In this document: one piece after another, positions 33,478 to 46,503 of the stretch | Layout of the letters: every line of letters begins with the position of its first letter | Numbering within the stretch: the first letter of the stretch is position 1 | Translations under genes and position numbers: made by a program | From: Sceloporus undulatus | Lineage: Eukaryota > Chordata > Lepidosauria > Squamata > Phrynosomatidae | Direction: 5' to 3' | Assembly: GCF_019175285.1 (NCBI RefSeq) | Contig: NC_056523.1 | Coordinates: 207,230,520 to 207,294,519 of the forward strand | DNA length: 64,000 nt | Notes under the pieces: generated by a model | The model's input: only the letters and a program-made list of their open reading frames with translations | What the model was told of the DNA's origin: nothing | The model's database searches: none

Positions 33478-34479
33478 TTGCAAAGTCTCTGTGCCTTGAC
33501 AAGAAATGGAGCTAATACTGAGTGCAAATTAAAGTTTGCTTTAATTGCATACTGTACTAGACACTTATTGTCATTTTGCCTAGATAAAAGGCTACCTTTT
33601 GGCAGATAGGCACCAGTGACTTATACAAGGCCAAGAACTCTCTGCAATTTTTAATTCTTGCTTGAATGTGGAGAACAAGATGTGACATCTTGATTTGAAG
33701 CTGGAAACTCAGAAGGCAGTTGTCTGCAAAAAGAAGGTTCAATGCATTGTAAAGAGATGCATATTCTGTCACAATGTGCTGTGACAGAATCTGAGATGCT
33801 GGATTAGAGTTCTTTCACAATGCATTTGCTTTGTTAGGATTTCCCTTTTTGTTCTGCAGACCAGTTGGTAACAAGCACATACAGTGGGAGGTTGGGATGG
33901 GTGGTGGGGAGCCACAATGAATCTCTAAACATTGTGTAGGGATAATGGACCACAAGATAATGTTGTTTAGAAGCAAAAGTAGACTGGGGCTGTCCCTCCC
34001 CCTTCAGATGAACTATATGGTATCTTTTTTCCTTTTCTTTCAGAATGTTTTGTAAAAATCACTTTCTGAAAAGACCCTTCAGAGACAAATTAGCACCCAA
34101 GAGAGTGGAATATCTCTCACTCAAGGTAGAGATAACTTTCACTGAGCTCAAAAGCTTCTCTATGCCCCTTTTCTACATTTCCTGAATCCCAGGCCTTGCT
34201 GTTCCTCCCAACATGGACCTTAGCTCTCTCTTACATTCTCTCTTAATTTCCTTTCCCCCTGCTTATCTTACTCACACATTTTACACAACTGGTGCTGCAA
34301 GATGGGTGTGCTGCTTGTCCCTGGCATCTCAACATCACCAGTTTCTGGAATGTCATGGTTATCTGCAGCTCAACAGTAGGAGAAAGCCCTGTAGGATATC
34401 CACCCATGCACAATCCTTCACAGGCAGTGGCAGAGCAAGGCAGTGGATTACAGGGCTTTTGGACATCTTTCTTTTATAG

Positions 34480-34530
34480 GATTACCATAAGCCAAAGTTG
34501 ACTTGATGGCAAAGAACAACAACAAACAAA
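34480..34530 (+). mobile_element. BovB-like SINE tail
   Basis: It reads 'aggattaccataagccaaag' then 'ttgacttgatggcaaagaac' and (CAA)n. Only the 3' end is present. It is followed by a short ACC run at 34533-34553. Confidence 0.55.
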
Positions 34531-34711
34531 CCACCACCACCACCACCACCTCTCACAACTCCTTTTTTTTTTTTAAAGTGTCCATTAGGAACACACACAC
34601 CCCGGCCGCCACTACTACAATGCCTGCTTTTGCTTATGGTCTTATGCACTGAATTCTACAAAGGTGATTGATAAGCTTTTTAGAAACTGTTGTTGTTGAT
34701 CAATATTATTA

Positions 34712-35074
<363 letters not shown>

Positions 35075-35539
35075 TTAGGCAGTTGGCTCATCAATAAGAA
35101 GGGCTGTATTAGGATTTTTGCATATAGATTTCCAACGTTGGCTCTCCAACTCGGACAACTAAAATATATACTTAAATAATTCAAGCACAGTAAACACACT
35201 TCTGGGAAAAACCAGGAAAGCATTTACACCTGATTACAGTACAGGTTCAGATCTTCCCTACTTTCTTTCTTGTTAAGTGCTACATTGCTTCCTGATCCCT
35301 GGCTTAGTAGACTAGAAACAAACCACCACAACTGTCAGAGCTTGGAAAACTGCTTTTAAACAGTAATTAAGAGTTATAAGGCCCACAATGGATTTAGTTA
35401 TACTTTTAAGAGGAACTCTTTGGTTATTCAAGAGTAAAAACACACCTAAGTAGTGAGGGTTGCCCACTGCAGCTAAAAAGTAATTAGAACATACAGCACA
35501 AAAGGAATAAAGTTATCAAGCATTATAATCATAGTGTTA

Positions 35540-35773
35540 CTCAGGACCTGAATAGACAGGCCAAAATAAAGCTGCTTCGGGTCACTTTGGAGATATGCTG
35601 TTTAAATGCTACATGTGTCCTAAGAGGCCAGAAGCTGCGCCAAAGCTACGCTCCAGTCCTAAGGACTGGAGTGCAGCTTCTGGCCTCTTAAGATGCGTGT
35701 GCCATTTAAATAGCATACCTCCAAAGTGACCCGAAGCAGCTTTATTTTGGCCTGTTTGTTCGGGGCCCTTAGT
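35540..35773. mobile_element. Long palindromic MITE (GACCTGAATAGACAGGCC family)
   Basis: The left arm 'agacaggccaaaataaagct', then 'gcttcgggtcactttggaga', is mirrored almost base for base by the right arm ending 'tattttggcctgtttgttcg'. Arms are about 100 bp. The centre is 'agtcctaaggact'. Flanking CTCAG and CTTAG could be a worn 5-bp duplication. A half copy is at 27915. Confidence 0.8.
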
Positions 35774-36616
35774 CATGCCGTAATTATTGCAGAAAGTACT
35801 TGGTTACAGGTCACTTATTATTTGTAACTAATTCCTTGCAGGGTTTATCCAAAAGGTACAAAAAAGGCTTTTTATATCCTGGAGTATGTACCAGGCTGGC
35901 ATTGTCACGTATCTTGGCACTCTTTTCTGAATGACTGCTCCAGCCATTCCTCTAACCTAAGAAATACCAGTCACAGTAAGGTCTGAATTCAGGGTTTTTT
36001 TCTTTACAGATTTCTTTCACATACAAACATATATGAGTGCTACAACATAGAATTAACTTGCAGCAAGGGAAGATTTAGCTCCATCATTTTTCTCCCTTGG
36101 AGCATGACATATTAAAAGAAATTGTTACTAGGTACCCATTTTCTCAATTTCTCATCCAAAATGTTCATATGTGGAAGCTTCTCAGACTGTGTTGCAATTA
36201 CCCCCCTTTTTTACACACATCACTATCTCAGCAATATATATTATCCTGTGCAGCAGCACCAGAAAAGTCTTATCAAAGGTTGGAAAAATTGCTTTAAAAA
36301 TACAACTGGTCTGAGATTGCAAAGGGTATATTTTGGGGACTATTTTTATTTTTGGTTTGCAATAAATTGTAGAAGGCATTAAAAGAGGAGTGAGACTGAT
36401 GCAATTCACTGATTATATGTGTCCATTTGTCTCCACTGGGTATCCAGAAGCCAGGACTGAGTATCCATTTCCACATACAATTATTGCTTTAACAATATGT
36501 TGCTCTCATTTTCTCAGTGAAGGTTGTATACAATGGCCAAAAAAGCAACACTGCTAAGACCAAGGATGAAGGTCCAAAATGTGCCTGAATATTTCTGTCT
36601 CCATGTAGACATTATG

Positions 36617-36816
36617 GCTGCATCCAATGCAAAAAATAATCCAGTTTAACACCACTACTACCATGGCTGAATGCTATGGATTTCTGGTAATTGCAGTTTG
36701 TTGTAGCACCAGAGTGCTCTGACAGAGGCGGCTAATATCTCAGAAAACTAGTTTCCATAGCACTGAACAATGGCAGCTAAAGTCAAACTGGATTATTTCT
36801 GCAGTGTGCATGCAGC
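36617..36816. mobile_element. Palindromic MITE, GCTGCATCC family, with TTATG target duplication
   Basis: The ends GCTGCATCC and GCATGCAGC are flanked by a perfect 5-bp duplication TTATG (36612-36616 and 36817-36821). The 200-bp interior has the usual arms 'aataatccagtttaacacca' and 'ctggattatttctgcagtg'. Confidence 0.85.
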
Positions 36817-37747
36817 TTATGTTGAGTTCATCCTGATACTAGATTTAAAAATGATTTTTTATTATAGCACCTATTTTCTGAGTCACTTGGAGAAGCTTTT
36901 TGGATATGAAATGGGATATTAAGTCATGTAGATAAATTAAATAAATGCTCTAACATTACTACGTACCATGAGGGCCAGACAGCACAACCCATTGCACCAT
37001 CATAATATTCCAAGAACAAGTGATTATGTCATACTGCTTCTAAGTATAGAGATGAGGGGCATCTATAGCTGGTAGCAACCCCTTAGGCAGACTTTTAAAT
37101 GAAATGTATTTTCCTTTTGGAAAAGATATTCTGGCAGCCAGGTTATTTGTCATTTTTTAAAGCTAGAATACAGTTTTACTCAAAAGTAAGAGTAAGAGTC
37201 ATGAACTAGGCTTGGGCCTTAGCCTGTGGAGTTAAGAAAACTTTAAACATTTGTCCCTAATTGTGTTCCTTCTGATGTAGGGTCCCAATGCCTGCAAATT
37301 ATTCAAGAAAAGGGGATCTCTTCCCTCTGCAAATTGCCAGCATGGGCTCCTTAAGGGATGGCAAAGGGTTAAATTCCCTTTTGCTTCCCATGTTGGGGTG
37401 TGTGATTACATTATGATTCTGATCCTTCACACTGAATATATGAATGTAATTTTGCAGTATGTTTACATTTACAATCCCCAAGCTCATTGCCAGGACTAAA
37501 CAGATAAACACCATAACCTCAAGCCTTTTCTATGCATTCAACAATTGCAAACAGCTAGGGACAATTTCTATGATGAGCCAGAACAGCTGTGGCCACTAGA
37601 GGTCAGGGGTGCTGTGGGAATTGCTCACTGCAGTGGGAAAAATATGAACTACCACCTTTTTTAAACCTTTACCAAACAAGTAAAACATGCTAATTAAAAC
37701 TGGCCTTGTCCTGCATCTTACCACCCTAAGAGATTAGACTGATGTTT

Positions 37748-37905
37748 AGGGCTGCATCTGCACAAAATAATGTAGTTTGACACCACTTTAACTGCCATGG
37801 CTCAATGCTATGGAGTTCTGGGATTTGTAATTTGTTGTGGCACCAGAGCCCTCTCTCATGGAAGGCTAAATATCTCATAAAACTACAACTGCAAAAATTG
37901 TAAGA
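37748..37905. mobile_element. Left half of a palindromic MITE
   Basis: It starts 'agggctgcatctgcacaaaa' and keeps the left arm and centre ('ctcatggaaggctaaatatc'). It then breaks off after 'aaaactacaactgc'. Confidence 0.7.
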
Positions 37906-37986
37906 CCTTTGTAGGATAAATCTTCATTGTACTCCACCTCCCAAGGTAATTTTTGCAGGACCTTTCTAAGTGAGGTCCTCACCTAG

Positions 37987-38203
37987 GTCCAAAACACACT
38001 GCAGAAATCATCCAGTCTGAGGCTGCTTTAACTGCCCTGGCTCAATGCTAGGGAATCCTTGGAATTGTAATTTATTGTGGCAGCAGAGCTTTCTAACAGA
38101 GAAGGCTAAATGTGTCACAAAACTTCACTTCCCAGAATTCCCTAGCACTGAGCCAGGACCCTTAAAGCCGTCACAAACTGGATTTCTGTAGTGAGTTTTG
38201 GAC
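37987..38203. mobile_element. Palindromic MITE, GTCCAAAAC family, with CCTAG target duplication
   Basis: The ends GTCCAAAACACACTGC and GAGTTTTGGAC are flanked by a perfect 5-bp duplication CCTAG (37982-37986 and 38204-38208). The element is 217 bp and non-coding. Confidence 0.86.
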
Positions 38204-38224
38204 CCTAGAGGGAGTGGTGGCAAC

Positions 38225-39600
38225 ACAATTCTAGACTTTCTGGGATGAAACCAATTATCTGGATCCATTCCAATCTGTACTCAGGCCTGGATAAAAATGG
38301 GACAGGAATGACCTTGGTCACTAGGTGTTGGAAAGGGGAAATGTGTCTCTGTTGGTCCTCCTGGATCTTTCATGGACTTTGACACCATCAACCATGGTAT
38401 TCTCCTGGGTCATTTGGTTATGGGATTTGAGGGCTTTGTTTTGCAGTGGTTTGGGTCTTTATTGGCTGAACATTCCCAGATGACAGTGCTGGGATCTGTT
38501 ATTTAGCCTTTTGACCATTAGCCACAGAGATCAATACTGTCCCCTATGCTGGGAGAAGTCATCTGGAGCATTGGGCTTGGATGACACCAGGCTCTATATC
38601 TCTACTTTACCACTGATGCCATGGAAGCTATGGTAGTACTGAATTCTCGTCTGGATGTAGTAAAGGACTGGATATAGGGGAATAGACTGAGATTTAACCA
38701 AGACAAGATAGAAGTGCTGCTTGTCAACAGGAAAACCAATCTGGTATTGAAATCTGTTCTCAGCGGGGTTGCACTCTCTCTGAAAGATCACATTCATGGC
38801 TTGGGGGTGTTTTTGGACCCAGCGCTGCTCCTGGAAAGCCAGGTTACTGTGGTGGCCAGGAGTGTCTTTGCTATGCCCTTTCTTGGAGAAGATAAATTTG
38901 GCCACAGTGGTTCCTGCCCTTTAGTAATCAGGTTACCTCCTGATTAGATTACTATAATGCACCGTATGTGGGGCTCCCATCAAAAAGGAAGCTGCAGATC
39001 ATGCAAAATGCAGCAGCCAGACTGGTATTGGGTATGCAGTCTAGAGACCATATAACGCCAGTACTGCAAGAACTCGAAATTGGAAAGTTTGCTTCTGAGC
39101 TCAATTCAAGGTGCTGGTGTTGATATACAAAGGCCCTAAGTGACTTGGATTAAAGGTATCTGAAAGACTGCCTTCTTCCATATGAACCTGCCAGAAAATC
39201 GAGATCTTCAGAGGAGGCCCTGTTGTGTGTCCCAGGACCTCATAAAGTTAGGTTGGCAGGTACACATAACAGGGCTTTCTCTGTAGCAGCACCTCAACTG
39301 TGGAACTCTCCACCCAAGGAAGTCATCCTGGCCCCATCTCTTTTAAGCTTCTGGTGGGCAGCCAAAGCAGAGCTGCTCTGCGTGGCATTCAGTGTTTGAA
39401 TGTTTGCTGTTTTAAATGTTTTATTACTTGAACTCTAGGATTGTTTTTAAACAGATTTTAGAGTGTTTTAATGTGTTTTTAAAATGTTTTTATCTCCGTA
39501 TTGTTTTACTGGTTTTTTTATTTGTTCATCACCTTGGGAACTCTTGTGGGTCCTGGGAACTGATACAGAAATAATATAAATGAATGAATGAATGAGACAC
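38225..39600 (+). mobile_element. L2-type LINE, degraded reverse transcriptase and 3' end
   Basis: Recognisable pieces are 'tgtctctgttggtcctcctg' (LLVLLD), 'gacaccatcaaccatggtat' (DTINHGI), LGVFLDPALLLESQV, 'cctgattagattactataatgca' (DYYNA) and 'aagctgcagatcatgcaaaa'. It ends in T-rich 3' UTR, 'caccttgggaactcttgtgg' and an (AATG)n tail. Many stops and frameshifts mark it as old. Confidence 0.82.
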
Positions 39601-40924
39601 AGTGTTGTAAAATATGGGAAACATAGATGTTTTAGGGTATACAAAAGGAAGATGTGAGAGCAGATGGGGGAGTGAATGAGTAAGAATGCTGGAATGTGCT
39701 GAATGTTGACTGGCTGAGGAGGGAAGGTATGGCAGGAGTTAGAGGTTTTGAGAAATGGAACTGAGGGAGATTGGTGTTTGTGTCCAAAACAAACACCTAT
39801 GAGAAGCTGTGTGAAAGAAAAAGTAATAAAACAACAGTAACTGAAACCACAAGCTTTATGAAATCACTTGGAGGTATCATGTTGATATTGGATACTGTTA
39901 ACAAATACTGCTTCATTCAAATAAGACCTGACCGCTGACCAACTTATCAAGGACTTTGGCAAAGCTGAACATTTTATGGTGACATCAGAGTAGATGGAAG
40001 AGAGGAGACTGCTGGCAGGAAAATAATAAGGCAGGGAAATCAAATAAGGTAGATAGGATCCCAGTGGGGATTGAGGCTTGAATTTACCAAAGCAGTGTAA
40101 TGTTAAAGTATCAGGGGAAAACAAAAGCTCCCAGAATGTGTATTATTCAAAATTTAAAGGTATAGAGAAAAGTGACAAAATTGTTTTAAGTACAGTACTC
40201 TCTTGCTCCTGAGAGTGAGCTCAGGTGATGAATGTATGGCAGCCATCTTGTCCCCTTCCTTACACAAGGCAGTATACCGAACAAACTACAGCTCCTTGAA
40301 CGTTTTGCTGCTTATTCAAAAGAGGAAACTAGCACAATATCTTTAGACCATTTCCCTAGGAAATTAAATGCATGACCTTGCTCAATACAAAGAACCTCTG
40401 ATGGTACAGAGCTCTTGGGTGTCTTTAAAACTGTTTTCCTATTCCTTGCTACTATTGTAATTGTTTGCGGTCATAATCTGGCCAAGGCTAAAACCATTTA
40501 ATTGCCACAGATTTAAACAGAAAGAGTGCAAAGTTATCTAAAAACAAAACAATAATAATAAAATTATAACACAGAGACCACACAATAATCAAATGTGTGT
40601 TTAATTAAAAAGATATTTTTGTTGGTGTTGTTAGCTGTTCTTGAGTCATCATCATCCTTAGGGCAAAGCAGCTGCTATCAGACCCCAATAGGCCTAGGAC
40701 TGCAGCAATCAGATGGCCTGATCCCAAAAGAGTCGCCAGCAGGAGCACTCCTTTTGCTGGTGGCTTCTGGCTGCCTGAGGTGGCCTTGGAGGGGCTTCAA
40801 GCCATGTCAGGAGCATGCACTGTATAAACACCATGCCCCTGAAGCATCCAGAAGCCACTCTACTTGGCCCATATGTTGTGATTTTATTATTATTGTTTTG
40901 TTTTTAGATGACTTTGCACTTTTA

Positions 40925-41062
40925 AAATTAATGGTGTTTTAATATGATAGTTTGTTTAATGTTGTTTTATCTTTATTTTATCACTTATTTTTTTAGGCTT
41001 GTGAGCCACCTTGGGTCCCATGCTGGGAGAGAGGCTGAGCATTAACTAATTAATTGATTAAT
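40925..41062 (+). mobile_element. L2-type LINE 3' end
   Basis: It reads 'ttgtgagccaccttgggtcc' and 'atgctgggagagaggctgag', with an ATTAATTAA-rich tail. No coding part is attached that I can recognise. Confidence 0.6.
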
Positions 41063-42944
41063 ATCTTCCTGGGCCATGAAAGAAGTTGCTTGCAAATGTA
41101 AAATAAGCTGGTAGACCATGAAAGAAACTGAACATACAAGAGTAAAGTTATTCAAGTGGACTTGTTCATATATACAATACTAAAGTCATTCAAATGGTTA
41201 TGACCACGCAAGTGGAATAGGTCTGTTGAATACTGGTGCTTATCAATCTACTACTGTTTTGGAATCCACAATCCTTCTTGTATCATTACTTATGTGAGCA
41301 CTGTGCCTGTTTGAGGCCAAAAGCAATAGCACTCTGCTTACTTCCTACCATATCATGAGAGGGAATGGTGGATTAATATGGAAGTGATTTTGATTACCTT
41401 AACTGCAATATCAGTATAAGAAATAAGGGGAAAAAACCAATGGAAGTATCACAATTGTTAGAAATACTTCTATTGTGCTTTTGATCGACAGCAGTTTAGA
41501 ACACCATGTTTTTTGCTTTCTGTAAATAATTTAATATTTTAAATTTTTACTAGACTTTTGGGGAGGAGCCCCTCTTCAACACAAAAACTGAGCAGTGAAG
41601 TTTACAGGAAAAGTCTAACCTAAGTATTTGATTGGCCTATCAATGCAAGGTTGAGGTTTGCTATCTTACTGCCAAGTGTGTCTTCTGAGAATATGCCTTC
41701 TAACTGGTATTGTTGTTTCCTTAGTCCTTGTTATTTGGTTTATCTTTTAGCCCCTTTCATTTGTTGCCTCCCTAACTAGTAAAGTTTAGGTTGTTAAGAT
41801 CCTTGGAGAGTTTTTTCTTCTTTTAGGATATCAAATGCCATTCATATTGAGAACACCATACAAATAATCTACTGCTATCACATAGTTGAGAAGATTTGGT
41901 AAGCATTTAAAATATTTACTGGACACACCACACTTGGATCTGGACTATAAGAATGGCAATAAGAACAGATAGATGTAAAAAATTCCCACTTGATTTTATG
42001 GGGCTTCTGAAGAAGTATCAAGATGACTACTAGTTGACTGCATGCATTTCATTGGAAGAAAATTTGATGAATGTTAGTCTTGCAATCCTACTGAGTTCTG
42101 TGGAGTTAATCAGAGAAATGGGTACAAGATTGTTGCCACACCCTCAGTCTCTCTCTCTCACACACACACACACTCTCACACACTTGAGCTGTAACAAAAG
42201 GGGAAACTTCAACCTGCTTTCTCTCTTTGTGAAGCAACTGCTTACTCACAAGCACTAATGGGGTCATAAATGGAGGTTCAGGGAAAGCTACAGCTGCCAT
42301 GAGGCATCAGTCATATCCTGTTAGGAATTTCCTGGTGTTCACAGATGAGACATCTGGTTTATATGGATCATTTTGTTCCTCACTGAAGATCTAAGCACAG
42401 CAAAGATTTACAACAGACTCCATTTTTCATTAGCTTGATTCAATGTATATATATTTTTTCCTGTAAAGGAGAATGCCAAGTGGAAAGGATACACTTAATG
42501 AGGATAAGCATATGTAGTCCTACAAGAGAATACACTCTAGCAAAAATAAGTAACAGAAAATTAAAAGCCCTAAGACTGACTGCATATCACATTCTGTGTT
42601 GAAACGGAAACTAAAAATCCCACAAGCTTGAACTACGCTCCATTCTTTATTAGGAGAAAAATGTAAAAACCAAAAAACAAGGAGGTCTGAAATTCAGAGT
42701 TTTTTTGTCAATCTAATCAGAATTTAACAACATAAAGTATTTCCAGAAACATCCAGAAATCCCTATCTCCATTCTGTTTATACAGCAGAGTTCAGATTTT
42801 GCAGAGCACAGCACTAGATGGTGAACAGACTCATCAAAAACAGCAACTGGCTATTTTGAATGCTAAGTATTTCTTTTCTCGCTCTAAATCTGGCTATACA
42901 TTTACCTCCTTACAGAAGTGAAGTTTGAATCAAACAAAGGGTCC

Positions 42945-43170
42945 ATTCACGCTACATATAGTTATAGTGCTTTGATTCTATTTTAACTGTCATGACTCTA
43001 TCCAGTAGAATCCTGCAGTTTACAGCCAATAAGGAAAAAAGTAGAATTCTCAGCTAGATATGTGCTTTGGTCCCTCATCAAACTACAAACCCCAGGATTC
43101 AATAGGATGTTGCTATGGCCACTAAAATGGAATTATAGTTCTAAAACTGTTGTTTGAACGGCCCCCAAAT
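42945..43170. mobile_element. Palindromic MITE, diverged 'catagtt-atagtgctttgattc' family
   Basis: The left arm 'tagtgctttgattctatttt' and the right arm 'aaaatggaattatagttcta' face each other around 'agaattctcagctagat'. It resembles the GCTGCATCC family only in the 'aactacaaaccccaggattc' block. A half copy follows at 43265-43400 ('ctttcacactacacaattat'). Confidence 0.6.
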
Positions 43171-43264
43171 GGTGCAGCAAACAGAAAGAATATTGGTTCA
43201 AAAGCAAATTGAAATGATACCTGATAGGTAACCTATGGTATAGGATAGGACTTACATCATCAGA

Positions 43265-43400
43265 TAATGATTTAGGACCCTTTCACACTACACAATTATA
43301 GCAATATGATTCCACTTTAATTACCATGGCTACATCTTATGGACTCCTGATGTTTGTAGGTTGTTGAGACACTAGAGTTCTCTGGCTGAGAATTAAAAAT
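43265..43400. mobile_element. Left half of a palindromic MITE
   Basis: It runs from 'ggaccctttcacactacaca' to 'gttctctggctgagaattaa', relating to the left arm of the element at 42945. Confidence 0.5.
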
Positions 43401-43409
43401 ATTCCTCCT

Positions 43410-43665
43410 TCATCTAAGAATTTTGTAAAATGGAACCATGACCAGTGGATATTTTGGAGCATTTGGGGGCAAGATGTTTTGTTTGAAATTTTTTACAAGG
43501 GCCCTTAAAATGTGGTGGAAATACCCTTCACATCCCCTAAAGTGCATTTGGAAGCACTCTGGAGCAAAAAAGGTTTTTGCAAAAATATTATGGCCCCTGG
43601 GGACCATAGAAATGATTTTGGGGCTGCATGTGGCACATAGACCACACTTTGCCCGGCCTTGGTAT
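43410..43665. mobile_element. Degraded hAT-like element
   Basis: The right side 'ggggctgcatgtggcacata', then 'gaccacactttgcccggcct', resembles the 'gcggcc...tgcccac' ends of hAT-type elements. The long open frame over it has no recognisable protein. Confidence 0.3.
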
Positions 43666-43839
43666 CAATGTTCATGTGAAGAGTTAATTGCCACTTTACT
43701 GCTGTCTCACCCAAGGCATTTGCACTATAGAAATATGCACAATTTTTTGTTATCTGGCAAAATGTATTTTTCAAAATTCAGGAAAACAGTTTGGAAGAAT
43801 AATACAGTGGCGAGATTTTGTGTAGTTTCAACCAGCATT

Positions 43840-44270
43840 TGTGCATTCTGAAGGATTTTGGGGAAATCATCCTGTACAGAAATACATGGGAGGGGGCTGT
43901 ATTGTTTCCCCCCCCCCCAAACACTGTTTTCAGACAACCAAATGTAGGGTTTTTTGGGCAAAATTCTGTGCAAATATTGTACCCCCCTCCAAAAAAATCT
44001 TATGAAAAACCTAGAAATCTTGTACAAAAAACAGCCATACTGCTGTTTTTTTGTTCAAGATTTTTTTTTGTACAAAATTACTTTTTTTGTACAGCAACAA
44101 CAATCTTGCACAAAAAACACTTTTGACTTTCTAGGATCAGTTTTTGTGTGTGCGTACAATCACACAATTATCATACAAATAACTGTATTTTTGTGCAGAA
44201 TAATTTCCCCAAAGATTATGCAAATACCAGGCAAGAAATACTACATTTATGTACAGTAAATAGAAAACTG
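43840..44270. repeat. AT-rich stretch with recurring TTGTACAA / TTGCACAA motifs
   Basis: Palindrome-like motifs such as cttgtacaaaaaac, tttgtacaaaatt, cttgcacaaaaaac and atgtacagtaaa recur about every 20-60 bp, mixed with T and A homopolymers. No regular period and no known element was identified. Confidence 0.55.
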
Positions 44271-45587
44271 TAAAATTGTGTAAATCTTCTCTTTTGAGGA
44301 CACAATATTCAAATACTAAACTATAATAAAATGCTGCTTCTTTTATATGTCTTATTTAATTAACCAGCAACTGAGCAATTTAATTCTGGAATTAAGTTAT
44401 GCAGAAATTCCAACTTAAATTGGCTTGAAAAATAGATTTAATTAAAATGCTTCCATTCATTAGAAAAATTTAAACCTACCTCGCAATGTAATTCATTTCA
44501 ACTAGTTACTATCTCTGGCCCTATCAATATTACATAAAGAGAAAACAGTATATACTATATAGTCTTAGCAGTCAAAGCTATTGTTCTCATTTGTTCCACA
44601 AATATTAATCTACTAAACACTCATAACAAAGGTTCAACAGAGAAACCATTCAAGTATTTTTCCATGGCCTCAAGTATTGCTCTTGCCCTCATCAAGTTTT
44701 TTAGATAGGATGTTTAAAGAGAACTTCAATCCATATTTATACAGACCAGATAAACAATATAAAAGAAATTTCAGTTCCCGTTAGGACATCCATTTTTACT
44801 TCGGCTTAAGATTCAATACAATGCTGAAACCAGATAAGAGAAGTGGTGGTGGAAATTATCTGTGAGAGAAGCCTGCTTCTTATACAGTATATAAATTCTG
44901 GTGAAATCTGAAGTGTGCCACAATTTAAACGGCATGCCAAGTATGTGACGACGACAACAGCTACTACCAGTGCAGTCTTCTGCAAATGATTCACTGGGTG
45001 GGCAGCTCCTATATCAGAATGCTAACAGTCCAGAGATGGGCTAGTTCTAACTTTGGTGCTCCTAACATGAGATGGAAATTTCTCTACTTAGTGTTTATTG
45101 TCCTTGTTCTCAACATCATCATCATAGCAAAGAAAGGGTGGGGCATTCACCTGCATCAATCTTCCCTGAAGGCCACCTTGAACAGTATCTTAACTAAATA
45201 TCTCAAACAAGATACAGGCAACTATTATTCTCTTGTACATTTTAAAAAAATTAATAAAGAAACCATGGAATTTTGGAAGTGTGTGTATTTTGTCTTTTGT
45301 TTGGCCTAATAAAGAAATTGCTGTGATGTATTTATTTTTAATTTTGTTGCAGCCTATATAACAGCAGCTGGAGGCACAATTTACAAAGACTGCACAGAAA
45401 ACTGCAAAATAATTGGAATAATTTTTTTCAAAAATTAATTTATATCAGGCCTGTAAATCATATGTCACATTGAACTTCTAGGCAGGCCACAGAGGAAAAA
45501 AGCATTAACACGAAAGCATAAATTTAGTGGACGACCCATTAAAACATATATTATTTCTTCATTCCTTTTTAGTCTTGAATTTCATTA

Positions 45588-45693
45588 TTAGCTTACTTGC
45601 TAATTAGCTTACTTGCTGTTCACCGCTATGATCTTTGGAATAGCGGTATATAAATAAAACAAATTATTATTATTATTATTATTATTATTACAC
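45588..45693 (+). mobile_element. tRNA-type SINE 3' end with ATT microsatellite
   Basis: It contains 'ttagcttacttgctgttcac', 'atgatctttggaatagcggt' and 'atataaataaaacaaattat', then nine or ten ATT units (45662-45690). The same 3' end is seen inverted at 62273. Confidence 0.75.
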
Positions 45694-46273
45694 ATTTTTT
45701 TTCTAACAAAATTTTCATATTTTGTGCAGATCCTCTCACTATGTTGTCCATAAAGATAAATCCAATTGTACACACAGTCTAAGTTAACCTCCCTTTTAGG
45801 TTAACCTTCCACTTTTTAGCTGCAAACAAAGTTTCTTTACAGTTCTTGAAAATGAATGAAAATTATTCTGAATGGCCTAAAATCATCTGTGAAATAGCAA
45901 AATCTGTTAGATGTCTTATTGTTTAAAAATATGCCAAAATTAAAATGTGCTAATTTCTTTACTGGTTAGGTTTAAGGAAGAATGAAAGCACATGTTTAGA
46001 AATGTTACTCTGCATTGATGCAGCAATGTCCCCAAAATTATACATTCAAGTATAACAATTCAAAATTGTTGACATTCAAGTTGACATTCCAGTATCAATA
46101 CTGAACTAAAATTTGTTCTCTAAGCTGAAACATACAATTCCTCTTTCTGAAGAAATCTGTCAATAGCTGCCATTAAAGTTTAGAAGTAAGTGCTACGTGA
46201 AAACTACTTTCCTTATAATTAATCAAGTCCCTACTTCCAGGGTATGATCTATATCTCACACTATTGTGTTATA

Positions 46274-46503
46274 CAGTGCACCTGTGTTATACATGGGCAC
46301 GGCTTATGCGGCCTCCAGCATACGCTGGAAACCTGCGCTGGAAGAAGCCTCAACACGCCAGGAAGAGGTAATGGGGCATGAGCCCTGCGGCATGCTGCGG
46401 GCACGAGCCCCATTACTTCTAATGGAGCTTGACTTGACATGTTTTCCCCCTTATGCGGGAGGAGGGTCCGGAACAGATCCCCGCATAAGGAAACAGCACA
46501 CTG
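46274..46503. mobile_element. Tc1/mariner-type MITE, diverged sister of 29945
   Basis: The left end TA|CAGTGCACCTGTG and inverted right end CAGTGTGCTGTTTCC. The interior keeps 'ccccattacttctaatggag' and 'ggtccggaacagatcccc'. Much of the CpG seen in the 29945 copy is replaced by TG or CA. Confidence 0.75.

Noticed and set aside
33391-33609. Open frame crossing the 10-N gap
   Set aside because: The frame depends on unknown bases and neither side resembles a protein.
43438-43851. 137-codon open frame on the plus strand
   Set aside because: It lies across hAT-like debris and AT-rich motif sequence, has no recognisable domain, and several other frames are equally open there.
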